NCBI GenBank assembly: GCA_023410595.1
Contig: JAEYPO010000007.1
Location: forward strand, 1 to 64,000
Direction of reading: 5' to 3'
DNA: 64,000 nucleotides
From: Bacillota bacterium
GTDB taxonomy: Bacteria > Bacillota > Clostridia > Christensenellales > SZUA-584
This document shows positions 42,175-49,622 of the stretch, piece by piece. The notes below the pieces were generated by a model. That model worked only from the letters and a program-made list of their open reading frames with translations, made no database searches and was not told the origin of the DNA. Position 1 is the first letter of the stretch; each line of letters starts with the position of its first letter. A program made the position numbers and the translations under genes.

Positions 42175-42219
42175 GCCTGACCGTATCCGCTAACATGCAG
42201 TATAAGGACAGGCTTTTTT
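42175..42219 (+). terminator. Terminator between vanS and vanG
   Basis: GCCTG (42175-42179) and CAGGC (42209-42213), with an inner CC/GG pair, followed by six T residues. It lies after the VanR box and before the vanG ribosome site, so it could end the vanRS transcript or attenuate a vanG leader. Confidence 0.6.
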
Positions 42220-42242
42220 ATATTGCTTTAAGGAGACAGCTT

Positions 42243-43289
42243 ATGAAACGAAAGACAATAGCCGTGATATTCGGCGGATGTTCGAGCGAATACGACGTAT
42301 CGCTAATGTCGGCAAGCTCCGTTATACGGAATCTTGACGCGAAAAAATACGACGTGCTGGCGCTGGGTATCACGCGCGAAGGCAAATGGCTTAAATACTG
42401 CGGCACGGCGCAAGGCATTGAGGACGATACGTGGATGAATCACGCTTCCTGCCTGCGCGCGATAATATCGCCCGACAGAAGCACAAGAGGCATATTAGCG
42501 CTGGAGAACGGCGGCGTAACCGCCATAAAGATAGACGCCGCGTTTCCCGTGCTGCACGGAAAGAACGGCGAGGACGGCACGCTGCAGGGGCTGCTCGAGC
42601 TCGCGGGCATACCGTGCGTGGGGTGCGGGACGATAGGCTCGGCAGTTTGCATGGACAAGGACGTTGCGCATAGACTCGCTCGAGCCGCGGGCGTAAGAAC
42701 GCCGAAGTCGGTCGTATGCTGCGGCGCGGACGGGGAGGAGCTGCCGGAGCTTACAAGAGCGCTTAAATATCCGCTGTTTGTAAAACCCGCAAGCGCGGGC
42801 TCGTCGATCGGAGTTACGAAGGTGGAGAACACGGACGGGCTCGCAGGTGCTGTAGAGGCGGCGCTGGCGCATGACAGAAAAGTAATTATCGAGGAAGCAG
42901 TAGAAGGCTTCGAGGTGGGCTGCGCTATATTGGGCAACGACAGGCTCACCATAGGCGAGGTGGACGAAATAGAGCTCTCGCAGGGCTTTTTCGATTATAC
43001 CGAGAAGTACACGCTCAAGACGTCGAGGATATATATGCCCGCGCGCGTCACCCCCAAGACGGCGGAGCGCATTAAGCGTACGGCGGCGAGGGTTTACAGG
43101 GCGCTCGGCTGCCGCGGCATGGCGAGGGTGGATATGTTCCTGACGCCGAAAAGAGGAATAGTATTCAACGAGGTGAACACTATACCCGGTTTTACGCCGC
43201 ACAGCAGGTATCCAGCAATGATGAGCGGCATAGGCTTAAGCTTTGCCGAGATACTTGACGAGCTTATAAGGCTGGCGGTTGGAGAATGA
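42243..43289 (+). CDS. vanG: D-alanine--D-serine ligase, VanG type
   Basis: 348-residue ATP-grasp ligase. The N-terminal FGGCSSEYDVSL (10-21) and the segment EKYTLKTSRIYMPARV near 255 are the pattern of VanG/VanC/VanE ligases rather than of housekeeping Ddl or D-Ala-D-Lac ligases. Family members make D-Ala-D-Ser, which lowers vancomycin affinity. The ATP-grasp core (FVKPASAGSSIGVTKVE, GMARVDMF, NEVNTIPGFTPHSRYP) is complete. AAGGAGA precedes the ATG at 42243. It overlaps vanXY by 4 bp. Confidence 0.92.
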   Translation: MKRKTIAVIFGGCSSEYDVSLMSASSVIRNLDAKKYDVLALGITREGKWLKYCGTAQGIEDDTWMNHASCLRAIISPDRSTRGILALENGGVTAIKIDAAFPVLHGKNGEDGTLQGLLELAGIPCVGCGTIGSAVCMDKDVAHRLARAAGVRTPKSVVCCGADGEELPELTRALKYPLFVKPASAGSSIGVTKVENTDGLAGAVEAALAHDRKVIIEEAVEGFEVGCAILGNDRLTIGEVDEIELSQGFFDYTEKYTLKTSRIYMPARVTPKTAERIKRTAARVYRALGCRGMARVDMFLTPKRGIVFNEVNTIPGFTPHSRYPAMMSGIGLSFAEILDELIRLAVGE

Positions 43290-44026
43290 GTACGCTTGAC
43301 ATAAATGCCGCCGACGTAAAGCAGGGCAGCCTTGTGCTCGTGAACGAGTCGCTGCCGCTTGAGAGCGAGCCGGATACGCAAAGCCTTAAGCCGATTGGCG
43401 GCGTACTGCTGGTAAGGCAAGCGGCCAATATGCTAAAAACGGCGCTTGCAAACGTGGGCGCGGAGGAAAGCATATTGGCGGTGAGCGGCTTTCGCACGAT
43501 GGGAGAACAGAAGAGCATATACACATCGTCGCTTCTCAGCAACGGAATCGGCTTTACGAACAAATACGTAGCGCTGCCCGGATGCAGCGAGCACCAGACG
43601 GGATTCGCCGTCGACCTGGCGGAAAACAAGGAAGGCATAGATTTTATACGGCCTGATTTTCCCTGCAGCGGCGTATGCGGGCGCTTCCGTAAAAGCGCGG
43701 CGGAGTACGGGTTTATAGAGCGATATCCTAAAGGGTGCGAGCATATAACGCACATAGCCCACGAGCCGTGGCACTTCAGGTATGTGGGCTACCCGCATTC
43801 CGTGATAATGGAGGCGCGCGGGGACACGCTGGAGGAATACACGGAGTATTTAAAGCGGTTCCGGTACGGAGGCGAACATCTTAAGCTCGAATGCGGAGGG
43901 CGGCGGTTCGAGATATTCTTCGCGCCGCAGGGAGCGTGCGGTATAGAGCTGCCCGAGGGCGTACCGTATCAGCTTTCGGGCAACAATGACGACGGCGCTG
44001 TTGTGACACTATGGGGGTGCGCGTGA
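43286..44026 (+). CDS. vanXY: VanXY-type D,D-dipeptidase/carboxypeptidase
   Basis: 246-residue zinc peptidase of the M15 family. Zinc ligands and catalytic residues are visible as SEHQTGFAVD (H103, D110) and EPWHFRYVGYP (E160, H163). There is no N-terminal membrane anchor, unlike VanY, which fits the cytosolic, bifunctional VanXY of C/E/G-type clusters. It removes D-Ala-D-Ala dipeptide and terminal D-Ala from precursors so only D-Ala-D-Ser ends remain. A C-terminal extension of about 60 residues follows the catalytic core. Confidence 0.88.
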   Translation: MSTLDINAADVKQGSLVLVNESLPLESEPDTQSLKPIGGVLLVRQAANMLKTALANVGAEESILAVSGFRTMGEQKSIYTSSLLSNGIGFTNKYVALPGCSEHQTGFAVDLAENKEGIDFIRPDFPCSGVCGRFRKSAAEYGFIERYPKGCEHITHIAHEPWHFRYVGYPHSVIMEARGDTLEEYTEYLKRFRYGGEHLKLECGGRRFEIFFAPQGACGIELPEGVPYQLSGNNDDGAVVTLWGCA

Positions 44027-45183
44027 TGAGCATGACGCTGTACCCAAAGGGGCGGGCGTGGGTGGAAATTGACTTGGGCGCCCTTGCGCATAACGCAAGG
44101 GCACTGCGCAAAGCACTGCCGCACGGGTGCGATATAATTGCCGTCATTAAGGCTGACGCGTATGGCCACGGCGACATAGAAGTCGCAGGGACGCTCAGCC
44201 GCGAGGGCATTGGCTCGTTTGCCGTAGCGACCATAGACGAGGGACTGCGCCTGCGAAGAAACGGCATAAGGGGCGATATACTCATACTCGGATACACAGA
44301 CCCTAAAAGGGCCGCAGAGCTTTCCCGATATCGCCTTACACAGACGCTGGTGGACTATGAATACGCGCGCGAGCTGGAGTGCGCCAAGAAATACGTGCGG
44401 GCGCACATAAAGGTGGATACCGGCATGCACAGGCTGGGCGAGAGCTGGGAGCATATATCCCGTATAGAGGAAATGTTTAAATACCGGCATATTAAAATAG
44501 ACGGCATATTCACGCATGAGTGCGTTTCGGACAGCGAAGCTCCCGGCGACGTTGAGTTTACACGGCTGCAGGAACAGCGGTTTGGCGAGCTGCTTAAAAA
44601 GCTTAAGGAGCGGGGCATAGACATTCCCAAGACGCATGTGCAGAGCAGTTACGGCGTACTTAGATGCGGCGAGGGCTGCGCTTATGTGCGCACGGGCCTG
44701 GCGTTGTACGGCGCTGTCAGACTTGAAAGCGGCGGGAGATATTTAGACTTAAAGCCGGTGCTGGCGCTAAAAACGCGGGTATCTCTGGTAAGGACGATAG
44801 CGGCAGGGGAGAGCACGGGCTACGGGCGTACGTTTAAGGCGCCAAAGGACACGCGTATCGCCGTACTGTCCATAGGCTACGCGGACGGCATACCGAGAAG
44901 CATGTCCGGCGGCAACGGCTATGCACTGCTGCACGGAAGGCGCGCACCCATTATAGGCAACATCTGCATGGATCAGCTCATGATAGACGTGACGGACATT
45001 CCCGGCTGCTCGCGCGGCGACACTGCGACACTCATAGGCTCCGAGGGGCTAGAGGAGATAACGGCGATGCAGGCCGCAAAGTGCGCGGGCACGATACCCA
45101 ACGAGCTGCTCTGCAGGCTCGGCGGGCGGCTGGAGCGGGTGTATATATACGAAAACGCATGCACAGAATGCATTGATAATTGA
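44026..45183 (+). CDS. vanT: Alanine/serine racemase, VanT-like without membrane domain
   Basis: 385 residues, fold type III PLP racemase. PLP Lys is K42 (AVIKADAYGHGD); the second catalytic Tyr region reads TRVSLVRTIAAGESTGYGRTF. THVQSSYGVLRC is the VanT-type variant of the racemase sequence. Classic VanT carries an N-terminal membrane acyltransferase-like domain for serine uptake; that domain is absent here and the gene starts directly at the racemase, one base overlapping the vanXY stop. It should supply D-Ser for VanG, or D-Ala if it is a general racemase. Confidence 0.85.
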   Translation: MSMTLYPKGRAWVEIDLGALAHNARALRKALPHGCDIIAVIKADAYGHGDIEVAGTLSREGIGSFAVATIDEGLRLRRNGIRGDILILGYTDPKRAAELSRYRLTQTLVDYEYARELECAKKYVRAHIKVDTGMHRLGESWEHISRIEEMFKYRHIKIDGIFTHECVSDSEAPGDVEFTRLQEQRFGELLKKLKERGIDIPKTHVQSSYGVLRCGEGCAYVRTGLALYGAVRLESGGRYLDLKPVLALKTRVSLVRTIAAGESTGYGRTFKAPKDTRIAVLSIGYADGIPRSMSGGNGYALLHGRRAPIIGNICMDQLMIDVTDIPGCSRGDTATLIGSEGLEEITAMQAAKCAGTIPNELLCRLGGRLERVYIYENACTECIDN

Positions 45184-45296
45184 CGGCAGTGGAAAGGTCC
45201 CTGATTTAATTCAGCCATGTTGTTTTCCTGAGGAATACCGTTTATCGTACTCATCGAATTATATAAATAATGTATAAAGGGAAAGGAGTGATTGGC

Positions 45297-45437
45297 ATGT
45301 TTGATATATTCGGCGGTATTTTTGACATTGATAACGACGGAACGCTTGACGCGGGCGAGCGGGCGCTGGAGTGTTCGTTTATCGAAGACGTCTATGAAGA
45401 CGACGAAGAAGATGATTTTGATGAAGGCAGCGAGTAA
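45297..45437 (+). CDS. 46-residue acidic protein with an EF-hand-like loop
   Basis: Short frame beginning MFDIFGGIFDIDNDGTLDAG. The stretch DIDNDGTLDAGE has Asp at 1, 3, 5 and 9, Gly at 6 and Glu at 12, an ideal Ca2+-binding EF-hand or dockerin-type loop. The rest is strongly acidic (YEDDEEDDFDEGSE). GGAGTG lies eight bases before the ATG. Similar mini-proteins with FDxNGDGxLD loops occur in gut Clostridia, but their role is unknown. It was found by reading the gap and is well supported by start signal and composition. Confidence 0.68.
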   Translation: MFDIFGGIFDIDNDGTLDAGERALECSFIEDVYEDDEEDDFDEGSE

Positions 45438-45498
45438 ACATTTGCGTTCAATATATATCGTCTGATGTAAGAAAAAAGAACTAAAAGCATCACGCTCA

Positions 45499-45526
45499 TT
45501 GAGAAAGCGGGAACGCGTGCTATAAT
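45499..45526 (+). promoter_or_regulatory. Promoter of the deacetylase gene
   Basis: TTGAGA (45499-45504), 16 bases, TATAAT (45521-45526). Confidence 0.72.
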
Positions 45527-45568
45527 ATGTTATGCGGCAAAGTGGCTATTCACAAAACGGAGGCGCTT

Positions 45569-46357
45569 ATGCAACAAGAAAAACTGTGTTTCAACCATGT
45601 AGATATAAATAAGGTATCAGTCTGTTTCACGTGGGACGACAACTGCAATGCGCATATAGAGCTGACTGCTCCGCAGTTTGCGCGGCGCGGCCTTAAGTGC
45701 ACGTTTTATATCAACCCCGGAAAAGAGGGCTTCAGGGAGAAATTCGCGTCCGGCTACCGAGAGCTGGCCAAGGGCGGCTTTGAGATCGGCAGCCACAGCT
45801 ATGATCACGTGCGCCTTACCGGCCTGCAGGAGGAGGAGCTGGAGTATCAGATAAAGGCGTCGGCGGACGGCATATGCGAGAGCGTCGGCGTGTATCCTTC
45901 TACATTCGCGTTTCCGTATCATGACTTTGACGAGCGTACGCTCTCCGCTGCCGGGCGGTACCATCTGGAAACGAGGAACACGCTGCCCAGCTCCGTGCGG
46001 TTTGGCGTAAGGACGAAGTCGGACATAGAAGAAATGTTCGGCGCGGTGAGGGAATGCGTGTCGGCGGGACAAAATCTCGTCTTTTCGGGGCATTCGGCGG
46101 TTTCGGACGCCCAAGAGCTTTCTTCGCCCAACTGCGGGTACGAGCCTATACTGCTCGATAATTTGAACGCTTTATTAGATATGATACAGACGATAAGCGA
46201 CAACACACAAGTGCTTACGCTGCAGCAGGCCGCGCTAAAAGAGTATATAACAAGCCGATGCGAAATCGCCGGAAACTCATATACGCTGACGCGCGGGCAG
46301 CTTGATTACTTAAGCGCATTTGGCATAGACGCCGGGAAGCTGAGCCGCCTTATTTGA
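45569..46357 (+). CDS. Polysaccharide deacetylase (NodB/CE4-like)
   Basis: 262 residues. NodB-fold motifs appear in order: CFTWDDNCNAH (motif 1, the metal-binding Asp pair), GSHSYDHVRL (motif 2, H-x3-H), and AFPYHDFD (motif 3), ending in VFSGHS. There is no signal peptide, so the substrate is cytoplasmic or exported differently; members act on GlcNAc polymers, peptidoglycan or small amidated sugars. GGAGG precedes the ATG at 45569, which is favoured over an ATG 14 codons upstream. Confidence 0.87.
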   Translation: MQQEKLCFNHVDINKVSVCFTWDDNCNAHIELTAPQFARRGLKCTFYINPGKEGFREKFASGYRELAKGGFEIGSHSYDHVRLTGLQEEELEYQIKASADGICESVGVYPSTFAFPYHDFDERTLSAAGRYHLETRNTLPSSVRFGVRTKSDIEEMFGAVRECVSAGQNLVFSGHSAVSDAQELSSPNCGYEPILLDNLNALLDMIQTISDNTQVLTLQQAALKEYITSRCEIAGNSYTLTRGQLDYLSAFGIDAGKLSRLI

Positions 46358-46426
46358 GCGCTTAGCCTGCCCCGTACTTTCGTATTTCACATTCTTATCT
46401 TAAAAAGACAGGCTTTCCGCCTGTAA

Positions 46427-46454
46427 TTACAATCCGTTTACAAATTGATGAATA
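46427..46454 (+). promoter_or_regulatory. Composite regulator site 1 (own operon of second two-component system)
   Basis: TTACAA (46427-46432), five bases, TTACAA (46438-46443), five bases, TGAATA (46449-46454). The TTACAA pair has an 11-base period, as for OmpR-family dimers. The same layout is found at 49549 and 51188. Confidence 0.7.
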
Positions 46455-46503
46455 TCTGTTTACGGCATATATGGTAAAATAAGATATATGCGGAGGTGTT
46501 GTT

Positions 46504-47166
46504 ATGGCAAGAAACAGGATACTCGTTGTCGAGGACGACGAGCCTATAGCTAAGGTGATAAGGAAGAACCTGACGGCTGCGGGTTACGCGGTGGCCGCAT
46601 GCTACGACGGTGCGGAGGCGGCGAAGCTGCTTGCTTCGGACACGGACTTTGACCTCGCGCTGCTCGACATAATGCTGCCCGGCATGGACGGCTTCGAGCT
46701 GATGGGATATATGAAGCATTACGACATCCCCGTGATATACCTGACCGCCAAGGCTGACATAAGCTCGAAGGTGCAGGGGCTTAAGGACGGGGCGGAGGAT
46801 TATATCGTTAAGCCGTTTGAGGTATTGGAGCTGCTTGTACGCATAGAGAAGGTGCTCGAACGCACAGGCAGGATGAAGCAGGTATTAAGCGCGGCGAATA
46901 TTGAGATAAACCTGCTGGAGCGCTCGGTGCGCAGAAACGGTGAGGAGATAAGCTTAAAGCCCATGGAATTTGATCTGCTCGTCATGCTGGCGAAGAACAA
47001 AAACATAGCGCTCTCGCGCGAGCGGCTGCTGAGCGGCGTGTGGGGCGTGGACTTTGCGGGCGAAACGCGCACAGTGGACGTGCATATAGGGCAGCTGAGG
47101 AAGAAGCTGGGGCTCTGGGGCAGCATAAGGACTATCTCCAAGATGGGCTACCGTCTGGAGGACTGA
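46504..47166 (+). CDS. Response regulator, OmpR/PhoB family
   Basis: 220 residues: receiver domain with acidic pocket (EDDE), phospho-acceptor D55 (LALLDIMLP), the conserved Thr/Lys (YLTAKADI, VKPFEV), then a winged-helix domain (LKPMEFDLLVMLAKNKNIAL ... TVDVHIGQLRKKLG). GGAGGTG precedes the ATG. It is followed by its kinase after one base. The composite site upstream of its own gene and of the lipoprotein paralogues suggests it is the protein that binds there. Confidence 0.93.
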   Translation: MARNRILVVEDDEPIAKVIRKNLTAAGYAVAACYDGAEAAKLLASDTDFDLALLDIMLPGMDGFELMGYMKHYDIPVIYLTAKADISSKVQGLKDGAEDYIVKPFEVLELLVRIEKVLERTGRMKQVLSAANIEINLLERSVRRNGEEISLKPMEFDLLVMLAKNKNIALSRERLLSGVWGVDFAGETRTVDVHIGQLRKKLGLWGSIRTISKMGYRLED

Positions 47167-47167
47167 C

Positions 47168-48556
47168 ATGAAGCTGTGGCTTAAGATATCGCTATTAGCG
47201 ATTATAATGGTGACGCTCGCTACCGGCATATGCAGCCTTATAATGCTGCTGCGCTCGGGGCAGAGCAGCCTTGAGCTGGCGGTCAGTAACGCGCTGGCCG
47301 ACCAGCAAATGAGGGCGGCCTCGTGGAGCGAGTATATGAACAGCAACGTGGCTGGCGGGGGATACAGCGCGACAGCGAAGCGTACGCTTGCGAAATATCT
47401 TATTGGCAAGTTCGCGGACGAGAACACGATACTCATATCGGGCAATGATTTTATATACAACACTACGCGGATAGACCCCACGGATTATCTGCCCGTGCAG
47501 GGCGAAGGCCAGCAGTACATAATAACGGATTTCGGCGGCAAGACGTACCTCGTTGCCGGAAGCAACATAGAGATCGAAGATACGCCATATAAGGTTTATG
47601 TAATCAAGGATTTAAGCGCCGTATACGCGGGAGTGGAGGCGCTGTCCTATCAGTTCGCGCTAATAAACTTCGCCGTTATTATTTGCGCCGGCGTTATAAT
47701 TGTCGTTTCCGTGCGCCTCGTGCTGCGGCCTATAGCCGCGCTCAAGCGCAGCGCCGGGCTTATAGCGGCGGGCATATACGACAAGCGCATAAGCGTAACA
47801 GGAAACGACGAGGTGGGCGAGCTGGCAGCGCACTTCAACAGCATGGCGGAGGCGGTGGAAAGCCGTGTAAACGAGCTGAAAAACGAGGCGGACAGGCGGG
47901 AGATGTTCATGTCGGCGCTGACGCATGAACTGAAGACGCCGATGACGTCTATATCCGGCAACGCGCAGACGCTGCTCCGCACAAAGATGGACGAAGACGA
48001 ACGCTCGGACGCGCTGATACGCATAGACTCGGAGTGCCTGCGCGTAGAGCGCCTGTCGCAAAAGCTCATGCAGCTTATAGTGCTTCATCAGAACGACAGC
48101 ATACGGCTTGAGCCGGGCAGCGTGAGCGCCCTGCTGGAAAGTGTAGAAGCGTCGTGCGCGGAACAGCTGAAGCAGCGCGGATTAAAGCTTAAAGCAACAA
48201 ACAGCATGGATAAGCTCGTGATGGATAAAGATCTGCTCTCGAGCCTGCTTTTAAACCTCATAGACAACGCGGGCAAGGCCTCTAAGCCGGGAGACACTAT
48301 AGAGCTTTGCGCCCAAGGCGGAGTGATACGCGTAAGCGACGGCGGCAAGGGCATACCGCCTGAAGAGATAGCGAAGATAACGCAGCCGTTTTACATGGTG
48401 GATAAGTCGCGCAGCCGCAAAGCGGGCGGCACGGGCCTTGGCCTTGCTATAGCGGACGAGATAGCGCGGCTGCACGGCGCGAGGCTCGAGTTTGAAAGCG
48501 AAGTCGGCAGGGGGACTACTGTAAAGGTGGTGTTTGAACATCATGAAAATGAATAA
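47168..48556 (+). CDS. Sensor histidine kinase with extracellular domain and HAMP
   Basis: 462 residues. Membrane helix 1 (about 5-29), extracellular sensor domain of about 130 residues, membrane helix 2 (about 163-186), HAMP linker (RPIAALKRSAGLIAAGIYDK), dimerisation domain with phospho-acceptor H253 (LTHELKTPMTS) and an ATPase domain with NLIDNAGKA and GGTGLGLAIADEIA. The extracellular part suits sensing of an envelope signal. Coupled to the response regulator and to a 47-codon membrane-protein frame at its 3' end. Confidence 0.92.
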   Translation: MKLWLKISLLAIIMVTLATGICSLIMLLRSGQSSLELAVSNALADQQMRAASWSEYMNSNVAGGGYSATAKRTLAKYLIGKFADENTILISGNDFIYNTTRIDPTDYLPVQGEGQQYIITDFGGKTYLVAGSNIEIEDTPYKVYVIKDLSAVYAGVEALSYQFALINFAVIICAGVIIVVSVRLVLRPIAALKRSAGLIAAGIYDKRISVTGNDEVGELAAHFNSMAEAVESRVNELKNEADRREMFMSALTHELKTPMTSISGNAQTLLRTKMDEDERSDALIRIDSECLRVERLSQKLMQLIVLHQNDSIRLEPGSVSALLESVEASCAEQLKQRGLKLKATNSMDKLVMDKDLLSSLLLNLIDNAGKASKPGDTIELCAQGGVIRVSDGGKGIPPEEIAKITQPFYMVDKSRSRKAGGTGLGLAIADEIARLHGARLEFESEVGRGTTVKVVFEHHENE

Positions 48557-48686
48557 ATGGATGCTGCTGTTTTTTGTGCTGGCAGTGCTGCTGCTTTTTA
48601 CGCTTTTCGCTGTGCCTAAAATAGCGGCGGGCGTGATGAACGAAACAAAGGGCAGGATAGTGACGGTTACGGCTGACAGGGGATGA
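48543..48686 (+). CDS. 47-residue single-span membrane protein
   Basis: Short frame overlapping the last 14 bases of the kinase gene: MKMNKWMLLFFVLAVLLLFT followed by LFAVPKIAAGVMNETKG. It has a short basic N-terminus, one hydrophobic helix and a small exterior tail. Position immediately after a kinase gene is typical of small kinase-modulating membrane proteins, but no family is recognised and the ribosome site is only moderate. Confidence 0.5.
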   Translation: MKMNKWMLLFFVLAVLLLFTLFAVPKIAAGVMNETKGRIVTVTADRG

Positions 48687-48727
48687 GCGCCGTATCGCTC
48701 GCCGGGTTCGCCGGTGATTAAGCGCCA

Positions 48728-48880
48728 AACCCTTCCGGCGCTGCGCGCCACCTCCCCTGGAAGTGGAGGCAACCCTTCCCGCTGCGCGCCACCTCCCTTG
48801 GAAGTGGAGGCAACCCTTCCCGCTGCGTGCCACCTCCCCTGGATGTGGAGGCAACCCTTCCGGCGCTGCGCCCCGCTTCC
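48728..48880. repeat. Tandem GC-rich repeat, three and a half units
   Basis: Units start at 48728 (43 bases), 48771 (41), 48812 (41) and 48853 (partial). Each begins AACCCTTCC and contains CGCCACCTCCC and AAGTGGAGG, so CCTCC and GGAGG can fold as a hairpin. Only the last unit is degenerate. It is related to dispersed repeats at 17.35 and 23.24 kb. Confidence 0.8.
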
Positions 48881-48905
48881 TAACGAAACTTGAGGAGAGT
48901 CATAT

Positions 48906-49511
48906 ATGAAAGAGGTTATTATCTTTGACGTGATGGGCGTCATATTTACCGTAGGGGACGATACAAACGACCTGCTTGTGCCTTATATACTCGAAAGGAA
49001 ACCGCAGGCGCAAAAGGATACAATAAAGCGGCTGTACCTCGAGGCGAGCCTTGGCAGTATATCCGCGGGTGAATTCTGGACAGGATGCGGCTTTTCCGCG
49101 GACGAAACGGAGGATGCTGAAAAAACGTATCTTGACACGTGCCTTACGCTGGACTTAGGGTTTTTAGAATGCGCGAAGGCGCTTAAACAAAAATACAGGC
49201 TGGCGTTGCTTTCCAACGACGTCTCCGAATGGAGCGTGTATTTGCGTAAACGCCATCATATAGACGACTATATCGACTATGCGTTCATAAGCGGTGACCT
49301 TGGCTTAAGAAAACCCGACAAAAGGATATACGATCACGCGCTTCGCGCGATGGATATAAAGCCCTCCGAGTGCGTTTATGTCGACGATTCTCCCGAAAGG
49401 GTGGACGCCGCCGCCGAGCTTGGCATAGCTTCCATACTGTTCAACAGAGGAAATATTGCATACAAAGGGCTGCAGGTTACGTCGTTTGAAGGGCTGCGCC
49501 CGCTGCTGTGA
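48906..49511 (+). CDS. HAD-superfamily hydrolase
   Basis: 201 residues. HAD motif I FDVMGVIF (D9 nucleophile), motif II LLSNDVSEW, motif III LRKPDKRIYDHAL and motif IV VYVDDSPERVDAA are all present. It belongs to the subfamily IA with an alpha-helical cap. Position 11 of the second catalytic Asp is Met-Gly-type (DVMG rather than DxD), similar to some epoxide-hydrolase-N/haloacid dehalogenase-like members, so phosphatase activity is uncertain. GAGGAG precedes the ATG. Confidence 0.88.
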   Translation: MKEVIIFDVMGVIFTVGDDTNDLLVPYILERKPQAQKDTIKRLYLEASLGSISAGEFWTGCGFSADETEDAEKTYLDTCLTLDLGFLECAKALKQKYRLALLSNDVSEWSVYLRKRHHIDDYIDYAFISGDLGLRKPDKRIYDHALRAMDIKPSECVYVDDSPERVDAAAELGIASILFNRGNIAYKGLQVTSFEGLRPLL

Positions 49512-49548
49512 CGATATTATTTAAGCAACTGCATCTGCAAACAGCAAT

Positions 49549-49576
49549 TTACAATACGCTTACAGGCCGATGAATA
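49549..49576 (+). promoter_or_regulatory. Composite regulator site 2 (first lipoprotein paralogue)
   Basis: TTACAA (49549-49554), five bases, TTACAG (49560-49565), five bases, TGAATA (49571-49576), followed by CTTGTT. Same layout as the site before the two-component system. Confidence 0.7.
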
Positions 49577-49622
49577 CTTGTTGCATTCGCACGGGCTACA
49601 CTGGCAGCAGGGAAGGTGGTAA

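Noticed and set aside
40339..45183. Mobile element carrying the van genes
   Set aside because: No transposase, integrase, attachment site or terminal repeat was found around the cluster.
46407..46424. Hairpin ACAGGC/GCCTGT before the second two-component system
   Set aside because: The T tract is on the minus strand and no minus-strand gene ends there. It may be chance or a partial operator.
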